From positions 1,208,351-1,272,350 of the forward strand of contig NC_066577.1 in NCBI RefSeq assembly GCF_024679095.1: a stretch of DNA of 64,000 nucleotides, given 5' to 3'. The stretch comes from Eriocheir sinensis. Taxonomy: Eukaryota; Arthropoda; Malacostraca; Decapoda; Varunidae. This document shows positions 45,425 to 60,560 of the stretch, one piece after another. Below the pieces are notes generated by a model. The model was given only the letters and a program-made list of their open reading frames with translations, was not told the origin of the DNA and did no database searches. A program made the position numbers and the translations under genes. The first letter of the stretch is position 1. Every line of letters begins with the position of its first letter.

Positions 45425-47343
45425 AAAAATAATGCTGACACTGTTCAGCTCGTTAGTTCGCCCACATCTTGAGTATTGCGTTCAGTTTTGGTCTCCCTAT
45501 TACAGAAAAGATAATAGATAAACTCTAGAGGGTGCAGCGTTGAGCTATTAAAATGATACCTAGACTGCGAAATAAACCGTAGGAAGACAGACTTAAAAAA
45601 ATTATTCAGCTTATCAAAGCGTAGGCTAAGGCCCCGTTCACACTGTGCCGACTCTGGGCCACGACAACCAGTGACTTCTGCATTTGACAAGTCGGCTCCC
45701 ACGCTCCAAATTTTTTTTGGCGTCTTGGTGTCGGCTATCATGATTGCCGACTGTCTGGGACATTCGGCCAATTAATTGGCAGAATGTCTGCGACATGCTG
45801 CCAACTAGTCTTAAGACGAGTCTCAACGATCATTTTTTTTAAATGGTGCCATGTCCACGACAAACACGAATCTGCCGACCGATTGGCCGACAGTCGCCGA
45901 CGGTCTTGACCGACAGTCTTCCAGATTGTCTGTCAACTGGTTGGCCGACTAGCTGGCCGACAGTTGCCAAGGAGTTGGCCGACGGTCTTCCTGACGGTCT
46001 TCGCGACTGTCTTGGCGGCAGCCTTGCCCTTCCTTAAAATACGGAATCGCTCTGTATTCGAGAATGAAATGTATCGTTCCGTTTTGAACCAATGCGGAGC
46101 GGTATTTGTTCCGTACGGTATTTTGTTATCTGAATGGTCATGCAGATAAAATTCAGTATCTTAAAATTGTAGTGAGCGCATTTTTCGGTAAATCTCAAAA
46201 CCAGCCCGTAAAATTTGTCAAAGGTTCGTCCTAAAATACGTGTAAAATACGCGACGTAACGTCCCTCCCCCCTCCCTCTTGCTTCCACCAGCAGCGTGCT
46301 GCGGCTGTCACTCATTGCATGCTCGAGAAATTCTAGGGATGCCACCCGTTCCTTTAAATATGGATCCATTCCGTATTGGATAGTGAGATGTTTCATTCCA
46401 CATTTTTCTGAACTCTGGGTGTCAAGCTTAGTTGTGTCATTCAAAACAAGATATATCGACGCAAAAGGAGTGCGTGCGTACTGTGCGGCTCCCAAGTTTG
46501 TGTCAGCGAAACGTAACTATGCCTAGAAGTTGTTATTGTGCTTGTGATTGCAAAATAAAAATATAAATTTCTTGATGGCGGAAGTGTTAGCCAATATTCC
46601 TGAGCCGACAGTCGTCACGAACGTCCTTCATTAAGCGAAGACTGTCGTCACGACAGTCCCTCATCATTCTTAAGAAGTCGGCAGAGACGACTGTGCCGAC
46701 AGGAAACGGTAAAAATTTGAAAAATGGCCCCGACAGTCGTCACGACTGTCTCAAGACAAGCCAGGACTGTTGACGACAGTCTTGACGACTGCCCCCGACC
46801 TCCCTCAGACCTCAACCGGAAGTGACGGTTGGTCCAGACTCTTGCCAACTCTTGTCGTGAAAGTTTAGCATGGAATACTTTTTTGCGCTAACCCTCACGA
46901 CTCCAGACTTCCGTCACGACGTCGGCGCAGCATTCGGCAACAGTCTCAAGACCTCTTTCAAGACATGTCCGACCCTTTCACATCAATACCTAAGACCTCG
47001 TGTACCCTAGAGTAGTGGGTTGTCGTGGCCCAGAGTCGGCTCAATGTGAACGGGGCTTAAGAGGTGACCTTATCGAAGTGTTTAAAATGTTCAAGGGATT
47101 CGATAACGTTAACGTTCATTATTATTTTACAGTCTTTCAATCAAATGTAACAAGAAACAATGGATACAAAATAACGAGGAAGCGTTTTAACTGAAAACAC
47201 TTCTTCTTTAACCGTGTCATCACTGTATGGAATGGTCTGCCTCAAAACGTCGTCGAAAACGAAACTATTTGCACGTTCAAAAACCGACTTGACAAATATT
47301 TAGAAGCCAACCCGAACATCCGCTATTTTGCTCCGGTCTAACA
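45425..47343 (+). pseudogene. LINE-R RT C-terminal remnant
   Basis: First piece: [19 protein letters not shown], then a stop-rich stretch (KMIPRLRNKP with stops on either side). After the inserted MITE: RGDLIEVFKMFKGFDNVNVH, SNVTRNNGYKI, VWNGLPQNVVEN and TFKNRLDKYLEANPNIRYF with the natural stop at about 47341. Joining across the insertion reads KRRLRGDL in frame. Several stops show that it was dead. Confidence 0.8.
45630..47057. mobile_element. PIF/Harbinger-type MITE H4, 1428 bp, inside LINE-R
   Basis: Inverted ends GGCCCCGTTCACACTGTGCC (left) and AGCCCCGTTCACATTGAGCC (right, opposite strand), continuing GACTCTGGGCCACGACAACC on both. Flanking TAA triplets at 45627-45629 and 47058-47060 form a TWA duplication. 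Both arms are dense in CGACAGTC / GACTGTCG motifs; the middle (46030-46560) is unrelated and AT-richer. There is no transposase ORF. Confidence 0.87.
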
Positions 47344-47800
47344 GAAGGTAGTGTTAGCTTAGTTGTCGTGTATGATCTCCCTTCTATCCATGTAAAATTC
47401 CATTGTAGTTTTTCTGTACTCATGGTATTCTTCCTTTTCATGCCAGCCACGGCTGGAGGGACTGGTGGGAGGGGAGGAGCCTTCACCTTTGCTGTCCTGT
47501 GTCTCTGACTCGTAGATTAGAGTAGATGGTAGCTACAACAAACAGTCTAGTTAGGACCAAGAGGTCTGTTGTTGTTTGCTTTTCCTTTGTACTCCCTTGT
47601 ACTTCTTTTCCTCCTCCTCCTCCTCCTGCTCTTTTTTTCTCCTCTTCTCCCCTCGCCACCACACTCCATATCCCTCTTGTTCTTGCTTCCCCGTCTTTTC
47701 CCACCCTCACTCCACCGTACTTCCCCTTTCTCCACGTCTCTGTCACACTCCTCCTCCCTTTCTCCTCTCGTCACCCATCCCCACTTACCTCCATCTCTTG

Positions 47801-48139
47801 TCTTTCCTTATCCCACCTTACAAAACAAGCAACAAGGAAGGGCAAGGATAAATATGAGCTCTTTTTTTCTCTTCTCTTCTCACCTGTTTTCTCCTCTTTT
47901 TTTTCACCTTTTCTCTCCTCTCTTCTCGCTTTGTCTCCTTCATCCAACCAACACAGAGGAAAAGTAGGAATAAGAAAGGAACGGGTGAAGTCAGTCTTCT
48001 CTCCTCTCTTCTCACCTTCCTGTCGCCTCTTCATCCCCTCACCTCCTCACCTTCTTCCCCTTCCTCACCCAAGAACAGGAATCATTAGGTGAACTCCAGC
48101 TCTTACACACGGAAACCAAAACACGAACAAATAGGTGAA
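47801..48139. other. Pyrimidine-rich spacer, no gene
   Basis: TCTTCTC/CACC-rich; leaves the P1/P2 homology. Confidence 0.4.
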
Positions 48140-48330
48140 CTCAGCGCCCCCTTCCCCTCCTTCTCACCTTCTTGTCCCCAGGCTGCCTGACGCCGCAGGT
48201 GAGTTTGGCCTGGATGCCCACAGGTGTGGTGACCTAGACGGACGTGGGCAGGAAGTAAGGACAGGTGGGACACAGCTGATCCTCCGCCAGGGTTCTGTGG
48301 GCGGCACCTGCGGAAGGAGGGGGAGGGGTT
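48140..48330. other. Non-repetitive island with splice-like signals
   Basis: Between low-complexity blocks lies about 190 bp of GC-rich unique-looking sequence. On the plus strand a pyrimidine tract and CCCCAG (48174-48179) are followed 17 bp later by CAG|GTGAGT. On the minus strand a CTTCCGCAG acceptor-like site (about 48312-48320) leads through an open frame to AAG|GTGAGA near 48168. Neither protein frame is recognisable. Candidate host exon only. Confidence 0.25.
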
Positions 48331-48721
48331 AGGTGGAGGGGTCAAGGTGGGGGAGGAGGAAGGGGTAGAGGAAAAGGGAGAGGGTTTGTTTGGTGGTGGA
48401 GGCAGCGGTGTGGGGGGGCGAGGTGGGACTGGAAGAGGAAGGGGTAGAGGGGGAATTGGGGAAGGGGGATAGTTTGATGTAGAAGGCAGAGGTAGTGTGG
48501 GGAAGGAGGAGGGCAAGGAGGGAAGGATAGGGATTGGGGTAGAAAAAGGGGCTGGGTGCCTCTGTGAGGGGGCAAGACAGTTTGGAGGCGGAAGTTTGTG
48601 AGGGGAAGAGTGGAGGGAGGGCTGGGTGGGGGAGAGAGTGTAAGGGAAGCAAAGGAATAGAGGAATATAGTTGCAAGGCTAGAGAAAGAGATAGATAAAT
48701 AAATAGAGAAAGAAAAATTAA

Positions 48722-48722
<1 letters not shown>
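48331..48722. other. Purine-rich GGGGAGG spacer, no gene
   Basis: G/A-rich plus strand; Pro/Ser/Leu ORFs on the minus strand reflect composition. Confidence 0.5.

Positions 48723-48794
<72 letters not shown>
48723..48794. repeat. (GC)n/(CA)n microsatellite
   Basis: Short GC run passing into CA dinucleotides. Confidence 0.97.

Positions 48795-50529
<1,735 letters not shown>

Positions 50530-50607
<78 letters not shown>
50530..50607. repeat. (TTA)n microsatellite
   Basis: About 26 ATT triplets. Confidence 0.97.
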
Positions 50608-50861
50608 CATTACGATGCTTTGTTCCTTGCAGCTTCGTGTTTCCGTATCCGCGTCTCCATTCCACGTTTTCTTTGCCCATCATTATCCGGGGCCCCGCAC
50701 ACTAAGAGGGCACTGCCTTGCTGTGGATTCCCGGCCGCTGTTTAATCTCCGTCTCAAGTTCTTTCCTATTACATGCTCGCGTCCGTTTGGTTTAATCTGC
50801 ATAATGATACACTTGCCGAGGCCCGGTGCGTCTTGTGTGCTGCTCCGGGCGGAGAGGAGGG

Positions 50862-50867
<6 letters not shown>
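50608..50867. other. Complex GC-balanced sequence, no gene recognised
   Basis: Non-repetitive island with several CG dinucleotides between microsatellites; short ORFs on both strands with no domain. Confidence 0.3.
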
Positions 50868-50912
<45 letters not shown>

Positions 50913-51191
50913 ACAAACAATTATAATAGAAAAAGAAATGAAAGAAAGTAAATGAATAAGGAAGTTAAATGGAATGTTACATGGTTCTTTTTAAATAAAC
51001 TTATATAATGAAGAGAGAGTAGGGATAAAGAAGAAATTGATGATATAAAAAGATTAAGAAAATAAGGAAGAATGAAAACGGAGTAAAATAATGACAGCAA
51101 TGATGAAATAGCAGGAGAAGAAAAGAAAAACACAGCAGAGATCCAAAGATAAAAGTGAGAAATAAATAAGATATAGAGAGAGAGAGAGAGA

Positions 51192-51237
<46 letters not shown>
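50868..51237. repeat. (GA)n ... (GA)n(CA)n cluster
   Basis: GA at 50868-50908, A-rich spacer, then GA 51174-51192 and CA 51193-51237. Confidence 0.93.
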
Positions 51238-51238
<1 letters not shown>

Positions 51239-53470
51239 TATTATTATTTAAGTATGTGCCGGCAATTCTCTCCTCATCTCCGTTTTCTCACAGTAACATT
51301 AAATCATTTACAACGGGAGTTTTCTAAGGTTATCCATTGAATCCGAATGAAGATAAATGCAATTAAGTTCCAAACTCTTACTTCCCTAATAAGAGATGGC
51401 CTTTAATTTTTTATTTCATTATTTACTGTTTATCTATTCTCAACCTGCCTCTGCTGCTTAACATGTATTGATTTACTTTACTTATTAATTATAACTTTTA
51501 TTTGCTCTTGTCCTATTTTAAACTTTCTCGTCCTATTAGAATTCCACATCTTTCCTTTCTAATTCCTCTCTTCTTTACTATGTAACTCCACCTTACTGAT
51601 ACTGAAGACTTGTCGTTTATTTCAATCTCAACCCACGTCAGCCTCTAATCTGCTTCTCTTCTGATTTAAACCCCACAACTATCACTTCTAATTCCTGTCT
51701 TTTTTACTTATCTGCACCTTAATATTACTGAAAGGGAGAATTGCTGTGTTGCGCGTGGCCACTAACCCGTACCAGTGTTTCATAGGCAGCTCGTAAGGAG
51801 TCTGGCATTATGATATTGTTGCAGCTGGTGTCGAGGGAACGGCCGAGGGAGGGAGAACTCGTAGCATGGGCGTAAGCTTGTTAAACCGCTTAGACCGCCC
51901 TCGAGAAGCTTTGCTTTGTGACGTAAGGCGCTGAGCTTTGTTTTCCTGTCTAACTTACTCTTCCTAATTACTTTCCACTCTCATAACAGTATCCTCTTTG
52001 TCTCTTTCAACCATCCCATTCCCTTTCCTATTCTGTTTATATTGTATTGTATTTGTGCTTACACAAGACTTCCTTCAAGTAATCCATTATATCTACTCCC
52101 TCTACTTCCCTCCCGTTTACCTTTCTTTCCATCTCGTCTGTCCGAAACTTTCTCCGTCTTTTTCTTCCGTTTTACCTACTTAATTAAATGTCTTCCTCTC
52201 TTTCTACCTCTTTCTTTGTGTCTGTCTGTGTCTCATGTTTTTTCCAGCTCTCTACCTACCGTCACTGTTCTCCCTCTCTGTTTACCTGTCTTTCTTTCTC
52301 TCCTTTCTCTCTACCTTCCTACCAATATCACTCACTTTCTACAGCCACCCCTCTTTATCTCTTCCTTCCTTTATTTCTCTTCCTCTTCCTCCCTCTCGAT
52401 CTTGATACGAATATCCCTCGCTCTCTCTCCACCTACCCCTCTTTTTCTCCCTTTTCCCTCCTCTCACCTACTTATACGTACATCTTCCTTCCTCTCCACC
52501 TGCCTGCCTAAAGTCACTCCCTCCCTATCTCCCTTTTCCCTCCGCGCCTCTTCTCCCACTTTCTCTTTACGGTCCGCGCCTCCCGTTTTCCACTCGATAG
52601 AATGGCGGGGGGTCTTGGATATTTATGACCGTCCACTATACCATTTGTTGGATTAGTTTTTTCAGTGTGTTGTTTTCTTTGATGAATGTTCGATTTAAGC
52701 TTTTTTTTGGGGGGGGTGTATTTGGGGAAAGCTGTTTTCTAATGTTTATTGTCTAACTGAACTATTATAGCTTGTTTTTTTATTTGTGTTCAATAACCTT
52801 TCTTTGCTAATAACTTCCATTTGTGTTTCTTCTATTATGTCTCTTAACCTCGTCTGGTTGATGCTTTTTCTCGTATCTTTTGTCTTCCACTAAACTGTTT
52901 TCATTAGTATTCTCATTTTTTTCCTTTTCCTTAGTTGTTTTTCTTTTTTTCTGAATTACAGTCTCTAGTGGATTTTGTTTTATCACTTTGTATCACTGTG
53001 TTTGACTTTTTTCTTCAATGTTAACATTTTCTGTTGTTTATTGTTCGGTGGATGCAAGGTTAGTTTTTCTTTGTTTTCTATTTTGCTTTTTTTGTGGTAA
53101 TGGGGGAGGGGGGGGGGGATCTTGCATCAGGTGTCCGGTGAATCCAATTAGATATTTTTTTTTTTTTGTCATCAAACATTGTCACATTTTTTTTCCTTCC
53201 TGAGCAATTTCTCATTCGTTTCTTTTTGTTTTTAGGGGTGAAGGTGCGCTCCTGTTTTTCTTTTTTTCTTTTTGTCTGAACCTTTTTTTTTTTGCCATGC
53301 TGTTGCTGTGACATTGTTTTGTTTTCTTTCTCTGCATTTTTGTTTATGTTGGGGGAAGGAAGGCGAAGGTTTGCACGTGTTTCATCTTTGTATTTACTTC
53401 TCGTATTAACTTTTTCTCTCCTCTTATATGAGTGTTATGACGTTTTTATTTCGTTGTAATTATATTATTT
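51238..53470. other. 2.2-kb pyrimidine/T-rich block, no gene
   Basis: Mostly T/C-rich. A complex segment at about 51740-51950 (CGCGTGGCCACTAACCCGTA, GACGTAAGGCGCTGAGC) stands out as possible unique or conserved sequence. A poly-G run (52711-52720) and another at 53104-53120 lie within T-rich DNA. Long Leu/Ser/Phe ORFs are compositional. Confidence 0.5.
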
Positions 53471-53473
53471 GCA

Positions 53474-53504
<31 letters not shown>

Positions 53505-53620
53505 ACTCAGCAGACAGGCGGACAGACAGGCAAATGCAGATAGATAGACAGACAGACAGACAGACAAAGACAAACACACATAGACAGACAGACAGGCAGA
53601 CAGACAGACACGCTGACAGA
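53471..53620. repeat. (AG)n and GACA-repeat tract
   Basis: AG at about 53473-53496, then GACAGACAGACA-type tetranucleotides to about 53620. Confidence 0.9.
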
Positions 53621-53847
53621 TAAGCAGAAAAAATCGGGAGAGACATAAACAAGCTTCATATAGACAAACACAAACAGTAATTCAGACAAACAGACTGGAC
53701 GATTGACCGACTGACCGACTGATTGCTTGACTAACAAACAAAGCAGCGAACAGACCCGAAAAGGTTTTAAAACGAAGCAGAAAAAAATAGAGCAAATTGA
53801 AAGGTACGTGAAAGGAAAGTGATGAGCGCAAGATGAATACGAAAGTG

Positions 53848-53958
<111 letters not shown>

Positions 53959-54059
53959 TAAAAAAAAGGAAGTGCAAGTGATACAGAAAAATGGGTCTGG
54001 CTTTCCTTCCTTATTTCCTTTCTTCCTTTCCTCCTTCCTCCCTTCACGCCCCATGTTTC

Positions 54060-54085
54060 CTTCCTTCCTTCCTTCCTTCCTTCCA
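54060..54085. repeat. (TTCC)n microsatellite
   Basis: About six TTCC units. Confidence 0.9.
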
Positions 54086-54159
54086 GTGTCAAGAGGAAAT
54101 ATATAACTCGAGGTACATTTTAATCTCCTATGACGTAAACGCCTCACACTTCCTCTGTA

Positions 54160-56223
<2,064 letters not shown>

Positions 56224-56330
56224 CAGCAAAGGAGACAGTTCAAGGGCATAAAAAAGGAAACAATAATAAAAAAAAACCGTTACTTACTGCTCTTAAAAAG
56301 AGTCCAGAGGAGTGGCCGAAAGATAGGTCA

Positions 56331-57590
56331 ATTTCGGGAGGAGAGGTGTCCTGATACCCTCCGCTTGAAAGAGTTCAAGTCGTAGGCAGGAGGAAATACA
56401 GATGAAGGAAGATTGTTCCATAGTTTACCAGCGTGAGGGATGAAAGAGTGAAAATGCTGGTTAACTCGTGCGTAAGGGATTTGGACAGTAAAGGGATGAG
56501 CTTGAGTAGAACGTCGTGTGCGGCGAGGCCGCGGGAGGGGGGAAGTCATGCAGTTTGTAAGTTCAGGAGCGCAGTCAGCGTGAAAATATCGATAGAACAT
56601 AGAAAGAGAGGCAATATGGCGGTGGAATTTAATAGGTAGGAGAGTATCAGTAAGAGGAGTTGAGCTGATGAGACGAAGAGCCTTAGACTCCACGCTGTCC
56701 AAGAGAGCTGTGTGAGTGGAGCCCCCCCACACGTGAGATGCATTTTCCATACGAGTGCGGACAAGGCCCCTGTATATGGATAGCAACTGTGCGGGGGAGA
56801 AGAACTGGCGGAGACGATACAGAACGCCCAACCTCGAAGAAGCTGATTTAGTGAGAGAGGAGATGTGAAGTTTCCAGTTAAGATTTTGAGTTGGATAGAC
56901 CGAGGAAGTTTAGTGTTGAAGAAGGTGACAGCTGAGTGTTGTCGAAGAATAGGGGATAGGTGTTTGGATAAGTTGATAAGTTGATAAGTGGAGAAACTGG
57001 GTTTTTGAGGCATTGAAGGACACAAGGTTCCTTTTACCCCAATCGGAAATAATAGCAAGGTCTGAGGTTAAACGTTCTGCAGCCTCCAGTCAGGAGTCAT
57101 GTACTTCCTCTTGAGAGGATCTTCTGTTGAAAGAAGTTGAATAATGCAGAGTGGAGTCATCAGTGTATAAGTGGATAAGACAGTTTGTTATGGAATGAAG
57201 ATCATTGATGAATAACAGGAAGAGAGTGGGTGATAGAATAGAGCCCTGTGGAACACCACTGTTGATAGGTCAGGGGAAGAACAGTGACCGTCTACCACAG
57301 CAGAGATAGAACCGCAGGAAAGGGAATTGGAGATAAAGGAACAGAGAGAAGGATAGAATCCTAAAGAGGGTAGTTTAGAAATCAAAGACTTGTACCAGAC
57401 TCTATCGAAGGCTTTCGATATGTCTAACGCAACTGAGAAAGTTTCACTGAAACGGCTAAGAGAGGATGACCAAGAGTCAGTTAATGGATCAATAAGATGG
57501 AAATTAGAACACCACTTGTGGAACCCATACTGTGGATCAGATAGAATGTCAGAAGTGGAAAGTTACTTTTGAATCTTCCGGTTAAGATTG
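56331..57590 (-). pseudogene. LINE-Q copy c: RT catalytic and C-terminal remnants
   Basis: Minus-strand pieces matching copy d: MISKLPSLGFYPSLCSFIS (57188-57385), a diverged palm region, GVLYRLRQFFSPAQLLSIYR to HAGKLWNNLPSSVFPPAYD and SGHLSSRN (56328-56831). Several frameshifts lie between the pieces. The last piece keeps the natural C-terminus that copy d has lost. Confidence 0.8.
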
Positions 57591-57599
57591 ATTCAAAAG

Positions 57600-57717
57600 T
57601 TTGAGGATGGAACGGTCAACTATCACATATTTTCAAACTCTAGAGATATTTAACTTGCAAAATATCACTATGAGCATTATTCACCTCATATGGTACCGAT
57701 CAACCCTAATGGGTTAC
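57600..57717. other. Filler replacing ~26 bp of LINE-Q copy c
   Basis: Relative to copy d, about 26 bp after GATTGATTCAAAAG are replaced by about 117 bp of AT-rich sequence that begins with TTTGAGGATGGAACGGTCA, a near copy of sequence found again at 57738-57757. This looks like repair filler copied partly from nearby. Confidence 0.55.
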
Positions 57718-58330
57718 CGACTAATAGGACGGTAGTTTGAGGGTTTGGAACGGTCACCCCTTTTAGGCACAGGCTGTATGAAGGCGTACTTCCAACAGGA
57801 AGGAAATTTAGATGTTGACAGGCAGAGGCGAAAGAATTTGACCAGGCAGGGTGTCAGCACGGAAGCACAGTTTTGAAGGATAATAGGAGGCACTCCATCA
57901 GGTCCATAAGCCTTCTGAGAGTTGAGGCTAGAGAGGGCATAGAAAACATCGTTATTAAGAATCTTAATAACAGGCATAAAGGAGTCAGAGAGAGAATGAG
58001 TAAGAGGAATATGCCCAGAATCGTCCAGAGTGGAGTTGTTACAGAAAGTTTGAACGAAGAGTTCAGCCTTAGAGATAGAAGAGACGGCGGTGCTGCTATC
58101 AGGGTTAAGGAGAGGAGGGAAAGAAGAAGAAGTGAAGTTGGAGGAGATATTTTTGGCTGAGTGCCAGAAGTCTCTGGAAGAAGTAGAGTAAGCAAGGTTT
58201 TGACATTTGTTATGAATGAAAGAGCTTTTGGTAAGTCGAAGAATAGATTTGGCACGATTCCGGGCGGAAATGTAGAGATCATGGTTAGCGGGAGTTCGAA
58301 GGCTCTGGGCAAGTTCCTCACCAACGACTA
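57714..58330 (-). pseudogene. LINE-Q copy c: RT N-terminal region
   Basis: Open for about 200 codons: LYISARNRAKSILRLTKSSF, SSRDFWHSAKNISSNF, then SQKAYGPDGVPPIIL and YAFIQPVPKRGDRSKPSNYR. It continues, across the inserted CR1 copy D, the protein encoded at 59524-60550. The first few codons of the open frame at 58330-58343 belong to the junction repeat. Confidence 0.83.
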
Positions 58331-58412
58331 AGTTCCTCACCAACGATTAAGTTTATCACCAACGACTAAAGTTCCTCACCAACGACTAAAGTTCCTCACC
58401 AACGACTGTTGC
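58310..58412 (+). repeat. ~20-bp tandem repeat at the LINE-Q/CR1-D junction
   Basis: Five repeats of AAGTTCCTCACCAACGACT(A) with small changes span the junction. The unit is the CR1 sequence that encodes KVPHQR, so it is the 5' end of CR1 copy D reiterated. Confidence 0.85.
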
Positions 58413-59523
58413 TTTAAGTACAGGCTCACGGAGAAGAGGGTAAAGTTTTGAACTGGGTCAAGGCGTGGCTTAGCAATAGGAAGCAAAGAGTGCAAATCAA
58501 TGGTAAAAGATCTGACTGGGGATGTGTTACGAGTGGGGTCCCACAAGGTTCGGTATTAGGTCCACTTTTGTTTATTATTTATATCAATGACTTAGATACA
58601 GGAATTAGTAGTGATGTCAGTAAATTTGCATATGATACCAAGATCGGTAGAGTAATTGAGTCGGATCAGGACGCTAGTATTCTCCAAGGTGAACTCAACA
58701 GATTGTATGACTGGGCGGATAAATGGCAGATGGAGTTCAATGTAGGGAAGTGCAGTATTCTGAGTGTAGGTAGGAACAACCCCTCACATAACTCTTGCTT
58801 AAATGACACTCTCATAAGTAGGTCTGGGTGCGAGAGGGATTTAGGGGTCTTAGTGAGCTCTGATCTCCGTCCAAGGGAACAATGCATTCAAGCTAGAAAT
58901 CGAGCTAATAGGGTACTGGGATTTATTTCAAGGAGCGTAAGCAACAGAAGCCCCGAAGTCTTCCTCAAACTATATTTAGCATTAGTTAGACCTCATCTTG
59001 ACTATGCGGTTCAGTTCTGGTCACCTTACTATGGAATGGATATCAAAATGTTAGAATCGGTGCAGAGGAGGATGACTAAGATGATTCAGGGGTTGAGAAA
59101 CTTGCCATACGAGGAAAGACTCCAACAGTTAAACTTGCATTCTCTAGAAAGGCGAAGGGTGCGTGGAGACATGATCGAGGTTTATAAATGGATGAAGGGC
59201 TTTAATAACGGAGACATTCATAAGGTTCTGTTGGTAAGAGAACCGGTTAGGACACGAAGTAATGGGTTTAAACTGGATAAATTCAGATTCAACAGGGACA
59301 TAGGCAAAAATTAGTTTACTAACAGGGTGGTGGATGAGTGGAATAGGCTTAGCAGTCATGTGGTGAGTGCCAATACAATTGTCACATTCAAAAATAGACT
59401 AGATAAATTCATGGACAGCGATATTAGGTGGGGTTAGATACACGGGAGCCTAGGGCTCAAAGGAGCTGCCTCGTACAGGCCTACCGGCCTCTTGTAGACT
59501 CCTGCGTTCTTATGTTCTTATGT
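58413..59523 (+). mobile_element. CR1-like LINE, copy D (5'-truncated, inside LINE-Q copy c)
   Basis: Begins within the RT domain and ends in TTCTTATG octamers at 59507-59523. It splits LINE-Q copy c between its endonuclease and RT regions. Confidence 0.9.
58448..59437 (+). pseudogene. CR1 copy D ORF2: RT C-terminal half
   Basis: NWVKAWLSNRKQRVQI, SGVPQGSVLGPLLF, then FAYD where other copies have FADD (TAT at 58631-58633 in place of GAT), so a catalytic Asp is lost. The frame stays open to a TAG at 59312-59314 (tryptophan codon TGG in copies A-C), and the remaining 40 codons to 59437 follow in the same frame. Confidence 0.87.
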
Positions 59524-60560
59524 ACCTTTTGTGAGCTTTTTTTGTGAGCACGATAACAAGCGTGATTAAACCAATACTTTTTAGCATGAGCAGTAGAGAA
59601 AGAACGTGGAGTGTATGCCTCCTTTCCAGAGACAATCACCTCTGTGATTCGCTGGGCACACACAGAGGGGTCTCTCTCCTGGAACCAGTAATCAATCCAC
59701 GGGAAATCGGAAAAGTACATCATCAGGTCGTCCCACCGAGCTGAAGCAAAATGCCAGCAGCATCGCCTCTTCGGTGGGTCCAGAGGATGTACAGGAGCGA
59801 TAGGACAGGATACAGAAATAAGGTTGTGATCAGACAGAGACAGAGTAAGTAGAAAGGTTAGAGGTAAGGAAGGGGCTTAGTATGTTGGACCTGTCTCAAA
59901 GATGGTCGGGAATACGTGTAGGGTGCTGAACCAACTGTTCTGGATAGTTGAGGAAAGTAAAGTTGTAGGCTTGTTCACCAGGCTGGTCAGTGAAAGAGGA
60001 TGGAAGCCAAAGCTGGTGGTGAACATTGAAATATCCTAGGCTGGAGATTTCAGCGAAAGGAGAGTGGGTCAAGATGTGCTCCACTTTAGAGTTAAAATAG
60101 TCAAAGAATTTTACATAGTTTGTAGAGTTAGGTGAGTGATTAACAGCACAGATGTATTTAGTAATAGAATGACAATGAAGTCATCACCAGATGGTGGAAA
60201 ATTTTGAAGAGTCAATGTCGTGGGCACGAGAGCAAGTGATGTCGTTGCGCACGTAGAGGCAACATCCAGGTTTGGATTGAAATTTAGGATAGAGATAGTA
60301 GGAGGGAACATAGTAGAAATTGCTGTCAGTAGCCTCAGAAACCTGTATTTCGGTGAGGAAGAGAAGGTGAGGTTTCGAGGAGAGATGGTGCTCCACAAAA
60401 TGAAAATTAGAACGAAGACCGCGAATATTGCAGAAATTGGGAAGAAAGAGGTTCGATGAGTTATCATGACACCTCTCAAGTTGGCAGGCAGAAGGAGAGT
60501 GCTCCTTGGGGGAATTTGTGGCCCCCCCCATGCGGGGACTCGGAGGCAATGCTATGGTGT
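59524..60560 (-). pseudogene. LINE-Q copy c: endonuclease region
   Basis: From the N-terminal end (60549 down): LFLPNFCNIRGLRSNFHFVE, LLFLTEIQVSEATDS (Thr-Glu of the catalytic site), GCCLYVRNDITCSRAH; later SSLGYFNVHHQLWLPSS; near the junction KKYWFNHACYRAHKKSSQKV. The motif order is that of AP-type LINE endonucleases. At least three frame changes and stops. Confidence 0.78.

Larger units (their letters stand above)
45425..47600 (+). mobile_element. LINE-R: CR1/L2-group LINE 3' fragment split by a MITE
   Basis: Two coding pieces (45425-45629 and 47058-47340) plus a 3' UTR to about 47600, where P1-like sequence resumes (CTCCTCCTCCTGCTC). It is related to, but clearly different from, the CR1 copies A-D. 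It inserted in a TCC-rich tract of P2. Confidence 0.8.
38500..47800. repeat. Segmental duplication copy P2 (paralogue of 21600-24800)
   Basis: Carries the P1 anchors in the same order over 9.3 kb instead of 3.2 kb. Extra length comes from the expanded 78-bp minisatellite (39619-40164), the Harbinger nest (40219-42963), the SINE (44102-44453) and LINE-R with its MITE (45425-47600). A further P2-specific stretch lies at about 39280-39400. None of these insertions is present in P1. Confidence 0.85.

Noticed and set aside
46030..46560. Separate transposon nested in H4
   Set aside because: The composition differs from the arms, but no inverted ends or target duplication were found.
48174..48200. 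17-nt microexon
   Set aside because: Acceptor and donor consensus are close together, but short splice-like motifs are common in CAGGTGAG-rich DNA and no flanking exons are recognisable.
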